Below, one piece after another: positions 33,164 to 40,811 of a DNA stretch of 64,000 nucleotides. Within the stretch, counting starts at the first letter, position 1. The number at the start of each line of letters is the position of its first letter. The notes below the pieces were generated by a model that saw only the letters and a list, made by a program, of their open reading frames with translations, did not search any database and was not told the DNA's origin. This DNA comes from Microbacterium invictum (GTDB lineage Bacteria > Actinomycetota > Actinomycetes > Actinomycetales > Microbacteriaceae), in contig NZ_CP139779.1 of assembly GCF_034421375.1 (NCBI RefSeq), positions 2,542,001 to 2,606,000 of the forward strand, given 5' to 3'. The translations under genes were made by a program, and so were the position numbers.

Positions 33164-34006
33164 ATGCGACGCATCATCCTCCCCTCTCAGGGGTACCTGC
33201 ACCGCGCCAGCCTCCTCGAGACCGGATGGCGCCCGGACGCCCTCCGCCGAGCGATGACCGAGCAGGGCCTTGAACTCCTGCGACGCACCTGGGTGGTGGC
33301 GCCCGACCTCGATTCGCGGCTGCGCCACGCGGCGACCCTCGGCGGCGTCGTGACCTGCGTGAGCGCCACGGACGCGTTCGGCCTGTGGCGCCCCGACGGC
33401 ACGACCCGCCCGCATGTGCGCCTCCCGCCCCATTCGAGCAGCGTGTCGGATGTCGCGCGGCTCCACCGTTCGCAGGCGGTCACTCTCGCTCCGGCGCGGC
33501 AACTCGTCGACGCGATCGAGAACGTCCTGGCCGCGGTCACGGCCTGCCTCCCGTTCGCCGACGCCCTCGTCGTGTGGGAGTCGGCCCTCCAGCGCGGCGT
33601 CGTCGCATCCGCGCATCTCCGCGCGGTCGCCTGGAAGACCACGGCCGCACGCCAGTTGGCCGACACCGCGGGGGCCCTCTCGGACTCGGGCCTCGAGACG
33701 CTGTTCGTGGACGGGATGCGGCGTGTGGGCGTGGGCGTCCTGCAGCAGGTGGTGATCGGGGGTCAACCCGTCGACGGTCTCATAGGAGATCGCCTGGTGG
33801 TCCAGATCGACGGGTTCGCGCATCACTCCGATGCGGCGCAGCGGCGGAAGGACATCCGCCACGACCGGCTCCTGCGCTCCCTCGGGTACACGGTCTTCCG
33901 CTTCGACTATGTCGACATCGTGCACAACTGGCCGCGAGTGCAGGCCGAGGTGCTGCGCGCACTCGCGCAGGGCCTTCACCTCGCGCCCCGCGGGGCGCTG
34001 GCGTGA
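33164..34006 (+). CDS. Winged-helix (AbiEi-like) plus DUF559/Vsr-like nuclease-fold protein, copy 1
   Basis: 280 aa. Residues about 5-45 resemble the AbiEi-type winged helix (GYLHRASLLETGW, RRTWVVAP). Residues about 176-250 match the DUF559/Vsr-like PD-(D/E)XK fold: SGLETL (Glu178), VDG (Asp204), VVQIDG (Gln214-x-Asp216), AHHSD (His220, His221), then RKDIRHDRLLRSLGY. Gln replaces the usual Glu of the ExD motif, which may weaken catalysis. It is the same length and domain order as the protein at 58451-59293. It is not next to an AbiEii toxin, so a type IV toxin-antitoxin role is unsupported. Palindromic elements A1 and A2 bracket it. Confidence 0.82.
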   Translation: MRRIILPSQGYLHRASLLETGWRPDALRRAMTEQGLELLRRTWVVAPDLDSRLRHAATLGGVVTCVSATDAFGLWRPDGTTRPHVRLPPHSSSVSDVARLHRSQAVTLAPARQLVDAIENVLAAVTACLPFADALVVWESALQRGVVASAHLRAVAWKTTAARQLADTAGALSDSGLETLFVDGMRRVGVGVLQQVVIGGQPVDGLIGDRLVVQIDGFAHHSDAAQRRKDIRHDRLLRSLGYTVFRFDYVDIVHNWPRVQAEVLRALAQGLHLAPRGALA

Positions 34007-34007
34007 G

Positions 34008-34075
34008 GACGATCGGTCGAGCGGAGTACAGAAGGGCCCGGAAGGTACGCGTGCGGGCCGATCGTACGCGCGCGG
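34008..34075. repeat. Palindromic element A2 (family A), directly after the first DUF559 gene
   Basis: It begins one base after the DUF559 stop codon. The right arm (34055-34075) matches that of A1 at 19 of 21 positions; the left arm (ACGATCGG at 34009-34016) keeps about 10 of 11 paired bases, and the interior again has GGTACGCGT. Same orientation as A1. Confidence 0.7.
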
Positions 34076-34131
34076 GGAGGGGAACGGCCGGATGGCGCGG
34101 GCGCGGGCGCCCGGGGGGGAGGGGAGGGAAG

Positions 34132-34237
34132 GACCGATGCCACGCGCGGGAAGGGGGACGGTCTCATGCCGCGGGCGCGCGGAGGAAGGACGGATGCCGC
34201 AGGGCGCGGCGTCGACGGACGGATGCCGCGGGCGCCG
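34132..34237. repeat. Imperfect tandem repeat, four units of 28-29 bp
   Basis: Units share GACGGATGCCGCGGGCGC with changes; ATGCC occurs at 34137, 34166, 34194 and 34223, a spacing of 29, 28 and 29. Units differ from each other, so this is an old array. No known element is recognised. Confidence 0.6.
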
Positions 34238-34305
34238 TGGGCCGCGCACAGGGCAACCCCGAACCGCTTGTGCGAACCCTCCAAGGGCTGGCAGGCCCCC
34301 GCCGA

Positions 34306-34311
34306 TAGGGT
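34306..34311 (+). promoter_or_regulatory. Candidate leaderless -10 for acyl-CoA carboxylase beta subunit
   Basis: TAGGGT, seven bases, GTG. It defines the GTG at 34319 as the start. Confidence 0.5.
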
Positions 34312-34318
34312 GGAACCC

Positions 34319-35908
34319 GTGACCGATCAGCCCGACCTCTTCACGACCGCCGGCAAGATCGCAGACCTTCGGGCGCGCTATCAGGAGGCCGTTCTCGACG
34401 CCGAGGCGACGGCGCAGCAGAAGCAGCACGCCAAGCACAAGCTCACCGCCCGCGAGCGGATCGAGCTGCTCGTCGACACCGGCTCGTTCGTCGAGTTCGA
34501 CGAATACGTCCGCCACCGCACCACCGCCTTCGGCATGGACAAGTCCCGCCCCTACGGCGACTCGGTGGTCACGGGCACCGGCACGATCCACGGCCGGACG
34601 GTCGCGGTCTACGCGCAGGACTTCTCCACCTTCGGCGGTTCGCTCGGCGAGGTGGCGGGCGACAAGATCATCAAGATCATGGAGTTCGCCCTGCGCGGCG
34701 GCATGCCCGTCATCGGCATCCTCGACTCCGGCGGCGCGCGCATCCAGGAGGGCGTTGTCGCCCTCGGCAAGTACGGCGAGATCTTCCGACTGAACACCGC
34801 CGCCTCCGGCGTCATCCCCCAGATCTCGATCATCATGGGCCCCGCCGCGGGAGGTGCGGTGTACTCCCCCGCCCTCACCGACTTCGTCATCATGGTCGAC
34901 AAGACCAGCCAGATGTTCGTCACCGGCCCCGACGTCATTAAGACCGTCACCGGCGAGGACGTAGGGATGGAAGAGCTCGGCGGCGCCCACACGCACAACA
35001 CCCGGTCGGGGGTCGCCCACTACCTCGCCGAGGACGAGGACGACGCGATCGACTACGCCCGCACGCTCCTGGGATTCCTCCCCGACAACAACATGTCGGA
35101 GCTGCCGGTGTACGAGACGGCGTTCGAGTTCGAGACGACCGACGCCGACCGCACGCTGAACACCGTCATCCCCGACTCGGCGAACCAGCCCTACGACATC
35201 CACGGGGTGATCTCGCACCTGGTCGACGACGGCGACTTCCTCGAGGTCCAGCCCCTCTTCGCCCCGAACATCGTCATCGGATTCGGCCGGGTCGAGGGCC
35301 GCACGGTCGGCGTCATCGCCAACCAGCCGTCGCAGATGGCGGGAACCCTCAACATCGACGCCGGCGAGAAGGCGAGCCGGTTCGTGCGCTTCTGCGACGC
35401 GTTCTCGGTGCCGATCCTGACCCTCGTCGACGTGCCCGGCTACCTCCCCGGCACCGACCAGGAGTGGACGGGCGTCATCCGCCGCGGCGCGAAACTGCTC
35501 TACGCCTACGCCGAGGCGACCGTTCCGCTGGTCACCGTCATCCTCCGCAAGGCCTACGGCGGCGCCTACATCGTGATGGGCTCCAAGCAGCTCGGCGCCG
35601 ACGTCAACCTCGCCTGGCCGACCGCCGAGATCGCGGTCATGGGCGGCCAGGGCGCGGTGAACATCCTTTACCGCGGCGAGATCAAGCGCGCGGAGGAGGC
35701 AGGAGAGGATGTCGCGGCGGTGCGCACCCGCCTCGCCAACGAGTACACCTACAACGTGGCCTCCCCCTTCCTCGCCGCCGAGCGGGGCGAGCTCGACGGC
35801 ATCATCGAACCGGCCCAGACCCGGGTCGCCGTCGCGAAGGCGCTGCGCTCGCTGCGGGGAAAGCGCGCGAGCCTGCCGCCGAAGAAGCACGGGAACATCC
35901 CGCTGTGA
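34319..35908 (+). CDS. Acyl-CoA (acetyl/propionyl-CoA) carboxylase beta subunit
   Basis: Carboxyltransferase subunit (AccD5/PccB-like) that moves CO2 from carboxybiotin to acetyl- or propionyl-CoA. 529 aa. [41 protein letters not shown] and [16 protein letters not shown] form the N-terminal crotonase half with the CoA oxyanion site; [14 protein letters not shown] and [14 protein letters not shown] form the C-terminal half. The GTG at 34319 follows a TAGGGT at leaderless spacing; the longer reading runs through the repeat region. Overlap with the epsilon gene is four bases. Substrate preference is not fixed from sequence. Confidence 0.95.
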   Translation: MTDQPDLFTTAGKIADLRARYQEAVLDAEATAQQKQHAKHKLTARERIELLVDTGSFVEFDEYVRHRTTAFGMDKSRPYGDSVVTGTGTIHGRTVAVYAQDFSTFGGSLGEVAGDKIIKIMEFALRGGMPVIGILDSGGARIQEGVVALGKYGEIFRLNTAASGVIPQISIIMGPAAGGAVYSPALTDFVIMVDKTSQMFVTGPDVIKTVTGEDVGMEELGGAHTHNTRSGVAHYLAEDEDDAIDYARTLLGFLPDNNMSELPVYETAFEFETTDADRTLNTVIPDSANQPYDIHGVISHLVDDGDFLEVQPLFAPNIVIGFGRVEGRTVGVIANQPSQMAGTLNIDAGEKASRFVRFCDAFSVPILTLVDVPGYLPGTDQEWTGVIRRGAKLLYAYAEATVPLVTVILRKAYGGAYIVMGSKQLGADVNLAWPTAEIAVMGGQGAVNILYRGEIKRAEEAGEDVAAVRTRLANEYTYNVASPFLAAERGELDGIIEPAQTRVAVAKALRSLRGKRASLPPKKHGNIPL

Positions 35909-36177
35909 GCGCGGCTCCCGACATCCCCTCCGAGGCGACGGACACGCCCGGCGCACCCGGTGCGCCCCTGCCCCCCGTGGCGATCGACGTGCGCCGGGGC
36001 GCTCCCACCGAAGAGGAGCTCGCGGCGCTCATCGCCGTGGTCAGCGAAGAGTACGCCGCCGAATCGGCCGAAGCCGTGGCCGACGACCGTGCCGCCCGGA
36101 GCGCCTGGTCGCTCTCGCAGCGCGGGCTTCGTCAGCCCCTGCGTCGCGAGGTGGGCTGGGGACGCTACGCGGGCTGA
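35905..36177 (+). CDS. accE: Acyl-CoA carboxylase epsilon subunit
   Basis: Small subunit (90 aa) found only in actinobacterial carboxylases, where it stabilises the alpha-beta complex. After a disordered Pro/Ala N-terminus, residues about 27-90 match PF13822: [20 protein letters not shown], then [13 protein letters not shown] and the C-terminal VGWGRYAG. The GTG overlaps the beta-subunit stop (GTGA). Confidence 0.9.
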   Translation: MSAAPDIPSEATDTPGAPGAPLPPVAIDVRRGAPTEEELAALIAVVSEEYAAESAEAVADDRAARSAWSLSQRGLRQPLRREVGWGRYAG

Positions 36178-36219
36178 AAAAAAGTCCCGAAATCGCCCAT
36201 TTGTCCCCCAAACTACCTA

Positions 36220-36248
36220 CAGACAGACCGTTTCGGACCTTGCATACT
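36220..36248 (+). promoter_or_regulatory. Predicted promoter of candidate small RNA
   Basis: CAGACA (36220-36225), 17-base spacer, CATACT (36243-36248); each hexamer matches the vegetative consensus at four of six positions. No reading frame of note starts downstream on this strand before the hairpins. Confidence 0.5.
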
Positions 36249-36254
36249 GGAGGA

Positions 36255-36393
36255 GCTGGAACGCTCTGCGTTCGGCCCGACCGCCCGTCGTCTCTTCGAC
36301 GGTCCAAGCGGTTTGGCTGCGCGAACGGTTTTCGGGTAACCGTTCGCTCAGGCGAGGGGCGGGCGGCTTCGCCGCCCCTCGCCTCCTCCCCCC
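36255..36393 (+). ncRNA. Candidate structured small RNA with three hairpins
   Basis: The segment between accE and the convergent membrane-protein gene starts about seven bases after the predicted promoter and folds into three stems: 36285-36302 (perfect 6-bp CCGTCG stem), 36321-36347 (perfect 10-bp GCGAACGGTT stem, seven-base loop) and 36351-36383 (9-bp outer stem GGCGAGGGG plus a GC-rich inner stem), followed by a pyrimidine tract. The A-rich run and lower GC just after accE also set it apart. No known family (6S, 6C, Ms1, riboswitch) was recognised. It could instead be the accE 3' region. Confidence 0.45.
36351..36393 (+). terminator. GC-rich terminator-like hairpin
   Basis: Outer stem GGCGAGGGG/CCCCTCGCC with an inner stem over a TTC-type loop, then TCCTCCCCCC. 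It lies between the plus-strand accE or candidate RNA and the convergent minus-strand gene at 36461. Absence of a U-run lowers confidence. Confidence 0.5.
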
Positions 36394-36460
36394 GGATGTG
36401 TCGGCGGTCGCAGACTGTGGGCGGGGTGTGAGGACGACGCGTGCGGGCGACCCGCCGCTG

Positions 36461-37519
36461 TCAGCGACCGGGGTGATCGATCTCGCGCCACAGGTCGACG
36501 GCGTCCTCGTCGGACAGCCCGTTCTCGGTGCCCGAGCGACCGACCACGGTCACCGCGACCCGCGTGTGCGGCGACGTCCGGATGTAGAGCCGGTCAGACG
36601 TGGCCGAGCGGAGCGTCTCGGCGAGCTCCGAGCGGATGATCGCCAGCGAACGCTCGTCGATGCCGTCGAGGCCGCCCTCGTCGAGCATGGTGACCGACGC
36701 GCCGCGCCGCCGGAGGCGTTCGACTTCGGCGCGCACGTCGTCATCCAGGAGGCGCGGCCCCCGCATGTCGTCGCGCAGTCGACCCTCGGCCAGCCGCGCC
36801 TGGAGTCGCTCCTCGGGAGTCAGGCGACCGCCGGTCGACACGGTGCGGGTCAGGAGCGGTCCCGCGATCGCAAGGGCACGCTGCACCTGGATGCGTCGCT
36901 CGCGCTGGCGGGTCAGCTGCGACGCCTGCCAGGCCGATGACACCCGCTGAAGCTCGGCGAGCTGGGCGGTGTCGCGCGCCGCGCGGTCGAGCCCGCGGAT
37001 GAGCAGCTGCGCCACGACCACCCACACCACCGATCCCACGAGCCCCAGCGCGAGTGCGTTCAGCGGGCCCATCCACAGCGCCGAGAGCGCCGCGAGGATC
37101 ACCGTGCCGAGCCAAGCGAAGAGCGGGCGGCGGCGGGCCATGACGATCGTCATGAGAGCGCCGATCCCCCCGAGGTACCAGGTCGCGAACGGTTCGGTGC
37201 GGATGTCGTCGGTGACCCCCATCGAGATCGCCGCAGGAACGACGACGGCATTGGCGATGGCGAGGAGGGAGATCCACACCGGCAGGCGCGTGGGACCGCG
37301 CACACCGGCGGTGACGGAGCTCTCCACCGGGTCGTCGTCGTCGGCGGCCAGGCGCGGCTCCCAGAAGATGCAGAGCCAGGTGGTGGGGAGGTAGAGCAGC
37401 AGCGCCGCGATCACCAGCGAGGGGTTCTGCACGTCCTCGGTCCACCACAGCCCGCGGGCCGCGAGGTAGGCGGTGAAGGCGAAGGCCAGGCCGAGGAGGA
37501 TGCTGCGGACGCTGATCAT
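36461..37519 (-). CDS. Membrane protein with coiled C-terminal domain, partner of the adjacent sensor kinase
   Basis: 352 aa. About six hydrophobic segments (residues 5-170), then a hydrophilic region with a basic coiled-coil stretch (LTRQRERRIQVQRALAIA) and a C-terminal alpha/beta portion. Topology mirrors the kinase upstream, but no phosphorylatable His box, N box or G box of a histidine kinase is seen, so it may be a degenerate sensor or accessory sensor. The ATG overlaps the kinase stop by four bases. Function inferred only from coupling to a two-component pair. Confidence 0.7.
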   Translation of the reverse strand: MISVRSILLGLAFAFTAYLAARGLWWTEDVQNPSLVIAALLLYLPTTWLCIFWEPRLAADDDDPVESSVTAGVRGPTRLPVWISLLAIANAVVVPAAISMGVTDDIRTEPFATWYLGGIGALMTIVMARRRPLFAWLGTVILAALSALWMGPLNALALGLVGSVVWVVVAQLLIRGLDRAARDTAQLAELQRVSSAWQASQLTRQRERRIQVQRALAIAGPLLTRTVSTGGRLTPEERLQARLAEGRLRDDMRGPRLLDDDVRAEVERLRRRGASVTMLDEGGLDGIDERSLAIIRSELAETLRSATSDRLYIRTSPHTRVAVTVVGRSGTENGLSDEDAVDLWREIDHPGR

Positions 37520-38769
37520 GCGGTCACCGGCCGCCATTCCAGGGTCACCGTGGTCCCCTGCGGTGTCGGTTCGACGATCGCGACCCCGCCGACCGCGGCC
37601 ACCCGGGCGACGATCGAGGCCCGGATGCCGAGGCGGTCATCCGGGATCGCATGCAGGTCGAAGCCCTGCCCGGTGTCGGAGACGACGACGGCGATGCGGT
37701 CCATTCGCCCCGACAGATGGACGGCGAGTCCCGCGCCGCGAGCGTGTTCGACGGCATTCGCGACGGCCTGGGTCGCGGCGAGGGTGAGCGCCCGGGCCAC
37801 GCGCCCCGGAAGCGGCGGGGTTCCCGGTTCGATGTCGCGACTGCGCGCGGGCCGAGCACCCAGGTTCTCGGCGGCGCGTTCGACGGCGTCGGCGAGCGTG
37901 TGAGCGTCGGTGGGTTCGTCGCTCCCCTCCTCCACCCCCTGCTCGGCGTTGGCGAAGCGGGTCAGCGCCTCGCGGGCCATCGCCACCGCGAGCGTGCGCT
38001 CACGCTCGGTCTCGGCCCGTTCGCTGGCGATGAGGGCGGCCAGCACGCTGTCGTGCATGAGCGCCGCCACCGCGATCCGCTCCTCTTCCGCGGCGTTGGC
38101 GGCTGCGGCGCGGGCATAGCTGGCGACGGCTTTGGTGCGCGCGTCGTCCACGTCGGCGGCGATCCGCCGGAACACCCGGCCGAGGGTGATCAGCATCATC
38201 CCGAGGATGAGGGCGAACGAGACGTCCAGCACCAGCGGGATCCACAGCTGCGGGGCCGCATCGGTCTGGAGGATGCGCACCGACCCGAAGAACATCGGCA
38301 CCATGAGGGTCCACGCGACCTGCCACAGGAAGGGCACGACGACCACGGATGCCACGGTGGCGACGTTGACCAGGTACCAGATCCACGGCTGCGTGGTGGG
38401 ATCCGACGGCTGTCCGACGGTCGCCGCGGGCCACAGGGCGAGCGCGACGACGTAGCTGATGCAGAACAGGGACGCGAAGAAGCGCACGCCGCGCCCCACC
38501 GCGCAGGCGATCAGCATCGCCGCCAGCGGGCCGAAGGTGAGGACCATCAGCGGGACGTGCCACCCGGGGGCCTCATCGCTGGGCCCGAGGGCGTCGACGA
38601 AAGCCTGGGCGCCGAGGATGAGGCATCCGATCGCGATGGCGATGGTTAGGACCCGCTCGACCCGGCGGCGGGTGAACGAGCCGAGGGATGCCGCGCCCTC
38701 CGGCCCCTGCGGGACGCGCCCGGCGATCTCGGGCGGCACCGCCCGCTGCGCCTCAGCGCCGACGCTCAT
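37516..38769 (-). CDS. Sensor histidine kinase, NarL/DesK type
   Basis: 417 aa. Cytoplasmic N-terminus, about six TM helices (residues 35-210), a dimerisation helix with candidate phospho-His in AVAALMHDSVLAAL, and a HATPase domain with N box TQAVANAVEHA and G1 box VVSDTGQGFDLHA. There is no large extracytoplasmic sensor domain, so it likely senses via the membrane. Its start overlaps the response-regulator end by 17 bp and its stop overlaps the accessory membrane-protein gene. Signal unknown. Confidence 0.88.
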   Translation of the reverse strand: MSVGAEAQRAVPPEIAGRVPQGPEGAASLGSFTRRRVERVLTIAIAIGCLILGAQAFVDALGPSDEAPGWHVPLMVLTFGPLAAMLIACAVGRGVRFFASLFCISYVVALALWPAATVGQPSDPTTQPWIWYLVNVATVASVVVVPFLWQVAWTLMVPMFFGSVRILQTDAAPQLWIPLVLDVSFALILGMMLITLGRVFRRIAADVDDARTKAVASYARAAAANAAEEERIAVAALMHDSVLAALIASERAETERERTLAVAMAREALTRFANAEQGVEEGSDEPTDAHTLADAVERAAENLGARPARSRDIEPGTPPLPGRVARALTLAATQAVANAVEHARGAGLAVHLSGRMDRIAVVVSDTGQGFDLHAIPDDRLGIRASIVARVAAVGGVAIVEPTPQGTTVTLEWRPVTA

Positions 38770-39433
38770 GGCCGACCGATCCGTCAGCCGCCGGCGGGGT
38801 GAGGATGCCGTCCTCGATCGCGCGACGCATGAGATCGAGCTTGGTCGGGGCCGGCCGTCCGACCTCGACGTACTTCACCCGGACCCGGGTGATGTTCTCC
38901 TTGGCCGTGGAATAGGCGACACCGAGCCGCTCGGCGACGGCGCGCAGCGGCAGGCCGGCCGCGTACAGGCGCAGCACGTCGCGCTCGCGCGCCGACAGCT
39001 GTGCGTCTGCGAAGGCCCGGTCTCCCTCGACCGCGCTCGCCCATTCGACGTTGTTCAGCGGTTCCCCTCGCGAGACGGTGTCGATGGCGGCGGTGACGTC
39101 GTCGATGCGGGAGGACTTGCTGACGATTCCGGCCGCCCCCGCCAGCAGCGCCTCTCGCACGGCTTCCGGACGATCGGCGACGCTGTGGATGATGACGCTC
39201 GAGCCGTCGTGGACGAGCCGGCGGACGTTCTCGGAGACCGTGGTGCCGTCGCCGAGAGTGAGGTCGAGCACCACGACGTCCGCAGGCGACGAGGCGCTGA
39301 AGGCACGCCAGTCGATGTACTCGGCGACCGAGCTGCCCGAGAACACCACGGTCTGATTGCCGACGCGATCGCAGGCGGCTTCGAGCCCCAGGCGCACCGA
39401 CTCGTGGTCGTCGATGAGGGCCACGCGGGTCAT
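38753..39433 (-). CDS. LuxR/NarL-family response regulator
   Basis: 226 aa. Receiver domain: acidic pocket LIDDHESV, phospho-acceptor Asp in VVVLDLTLGDG, Ser and Lys switch residues in IIHSVAD and IVSKSS. C-terminal LuxR HTH: LSARERDVLRLYAAG and STAKENITRVRVKY. First gene of a three-gene unit with the kinase and the membrane protein. TAGAGT lies six bases before the ATG. Confidence 0.93.
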   Translation of the reverse strand: MTRVALIDDHESVRLGLEAACDRVGNQTVVFSGSSVAEYIDWRAFSASSPADVVVLDLTLGDGTTVSENVRRLVHDGSSVIIHSVADRPEAVREALLAGAAGIVSKSSRIDDVTAAIDTVSRGEPLNNVEWASAVEGDRAFADAQLSARERDVLRLYAAGLPLRAVAERLGVAYSTAKENITRVRVKYVEVGRPAPTKLDLMRRAIEDGILTPPAADGSVGHERRR

Positions 39434-39439
39434 GTCAGC

Positions 39440-39445
39440 ACTCTA
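39440..39445 (-). promoter_or_regulatory. Candidate leaderless -10 for the response regulator
   Basis: The minus strand reads TAGAGT, six bases, ATG. Confidence 0.5.
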
Positions 39446-39461
39446 TCCACGCGGAACCCCG

Positions 39462-40760
39462 CTATCCACGAGGCGCGACCGGTGTCAGCACCGCCACGGC
39501 TTCGACGTGATGCGAATGGGGGAAGAGGTCGATCGCCTCGACGAGGGCGGTGTCGTAGCCGTGGTCGCGGAAGGTGCGGAGGTCGCGCGCGAGCGCGACG
39601 GGGTCGCAGGCGACGTAGACGACGGCGGCGGGCGCGAGGGCGGCGACGGCGTCGACGACTTGGCGCCCGGCACCCGCGCGCGGCGGATCGAGCAGGATCG
39701 TGCCTCGCGAGAGGGCCTCCGCATCAGCGCGGGCGAGGTCGTGCGCGAACCGGGGAAGCCAGCGGTCCACACGCCCGGTCTCGGCCCGCATCGCCGGCCA
39801 CGCCTGGAGGTTCGTCGTCGCGTGCGCGGTGGCCTGGGCGTCGGACTCGACGCTGACGACCCGAGAGCCGGGTCCGCCGAGGTCGCCGAGGGCCGCGGCG
39901 AACAACCCCACGCCGCCGTAGAGATCGAGGTGGAGGGCTTCGGGGTCGAAGGCTCGCGAGCGGCCGAGAGCCCGCGTGACGACTTCGGTGAGTGTCACAG
40001 CGGCCAGGTGGTGCACCTGCCAGAAGCCGCCCGCGTCGACGTGGAAGACCCGATCACCGACGCGCTCCGTGACGACCTCGCGAGCCTCGGGCGAGCGATC
40101 CGGCGCACGGCGCCCGCGTTCGGGACGGCGGATGACGCGCACCTGACCGTCCGCGGGCCGGACGAGGTCGACGCGGCCGGGCTCCACCTTCCCGAGGGAC
40201 GACATCGCCTCCTCGATCTCGGCGGTGGCGAGGGGGAGCTCGGTGACCTGCACCACCCGGTGACTGCGCACGGCGTACGGGCCGACGGCGCCGCGGGCGT
40301 CGACATGGAGGCTCACGCGGGTGCGCCAGCGCGTGGCATCCGTGGTCTCCCTCTCCCCTGCGATCCCTGCCGGGGCGATCGTGACCTCGCGCTCGGCGCC
40401 ACCGATGCGGCGGAGCGCATCCTCGAGCACGCGCTTCTTCAGGGCGCGCTGGGCTTCGAGGGCGATGTGGCCGAAGTCGGCGCCGCCCGGGCGGTTCGCC
40501 GGGGGTGTCGAGAGGTCGGCCTGCGCCCAGACATGGGTGCGCCGGTCGGGCGAGGCGCGCAGGACCTCGACGACCTCCGCGCGCCAGAACGCCTTCTTCG
40601 ACGTGTCGACGAGTCGCGCGCGGACCTCCTCGCCGGGGAGGGTGTCGGGGACGAACACGACGCGGCCGCGCTCCCCCTCGCCTGCGCCGTGGCGGGCGAC
40701 GAACACGCCGCCGTGGGCGACGTCGTCGATACGGAGATCGAGGTGGTCACCGACATCCAT
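39462..40760 (-). CDS. TrmA/RumA-type RNA (uracil-5-)-methyltransferase
   Basis: 432 aa, class I SAM-dependent enzyme of the RlmCD/RumA family. N-terminal TRAM domain (LDLRIDDVAHGGVFVARH), SAM-binding DLYGGVGLFAAALG, catalytic-domain motifs LDPPRAGAGRQV and VYVACDPVALARDL with the nucleophile Cys in ACDP. The N-terminal Cys cluster of Fe-S members is not evident, so it is probably an Fe-S-free variant. Target (rRNA or tRNA uridine) is not readable. TAGAGT lies six bases before the ATG, in a 51-bp divergent gap shared with maf. Confidence 0.92.
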   Translation of the reverse strand: MDVGDHLDLRIDDVAHGGVFVARHGAGEGERGRVVFVPDTLPGEEVRARLVDTSKKAFWRAEVVEVLRASPDRRTHVWAQADLSTPPANRPGGADFGHIALEAQRALKKRVLEDALRRIGGAEREVTIAPAGIAGERETTDATRWRTRVSLHVDARGAVGPYAVRSHRVVQVTELPLATAEIEEAMSSLGKVEPGRVDLVRPADGQVRVIRRPERGRRAPDRSPEAREVVTERVGDRVFHVDAGGFWQVHHLAAVTLTEVVTRALGRSRAFDPEALHLDLYGGVGLFAAALGDLGGPGSRVVSVESDAQATAHATTNLQAWPAMRAETGRVDRWLPRFAHDLARADAEALSRGTILLDPPRAGAGRQVVDAVAALAPAAVVYVACDPVALARDLRTFRDHGYDTALVEAIDLFPHSHHVEAVAVLTPVAPRG

Positions 40761-40766
40761 CCGACC

Positions 40767-40772
40767 ACTCTA
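40767..40772 (-). promoter_or_regulatory. Candidate leaderless -10 for the RNA methyltransferase
   Basis: The minus strand reads TAGAGT, six bases, ATG. It is 26 bases from the -10 of maf on the other strand. Confidence 0.5.
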
Positions 40773-40798
40773 TGACCGACGGCGACCCGTTCCCTCGC

Positions 40799-40804
40799 TA
40801 GCGT
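40799..40804 (+). promoter_or_regulatory. Candidate leaderless -10 for maf
   Basis: TAGCGT, seven bases, ATG. It favours the ATG at 40812 over the in-frame codon at 40803, which lies inside the hexamer. Confidence 0.5.
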
Positions 40805-40811
40805 GGGTGTC

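Larger units (their letters stand above)
34007..34318. other. 312-bp gene-free region: palindrome A2, tandem 28/29-bp repeats, accD promoter
   Basis: No credible gene is present; the open frames here are GC-driven. The segment holds element A2 (34008-34075), four imperfect tandem units with ATGCC at 34137, 34166, 34194 and 34223, and the candidate leaderless -10 of the carboxylase beta gene at 34306. Confidence 0.7.

Noticed and set aside
34166..34318. N-terminal extension of the carboxylase beta subunit by about 50 codons
   Set aside because: The extension translates tandem repeats into Arg/Gly-rich sequence unlike the family; the GTG at 34319 has the correct length and a leaderless signal.
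36178..36460. Degenerate tRNA, 6C RNA or riboswitch at the low-GC patch after accE
   Set aside because: No cloverleaf, no pair of C6-loop hairpins and no known aptamer core could be found; it is listed only as an unclassified candidate RNA.
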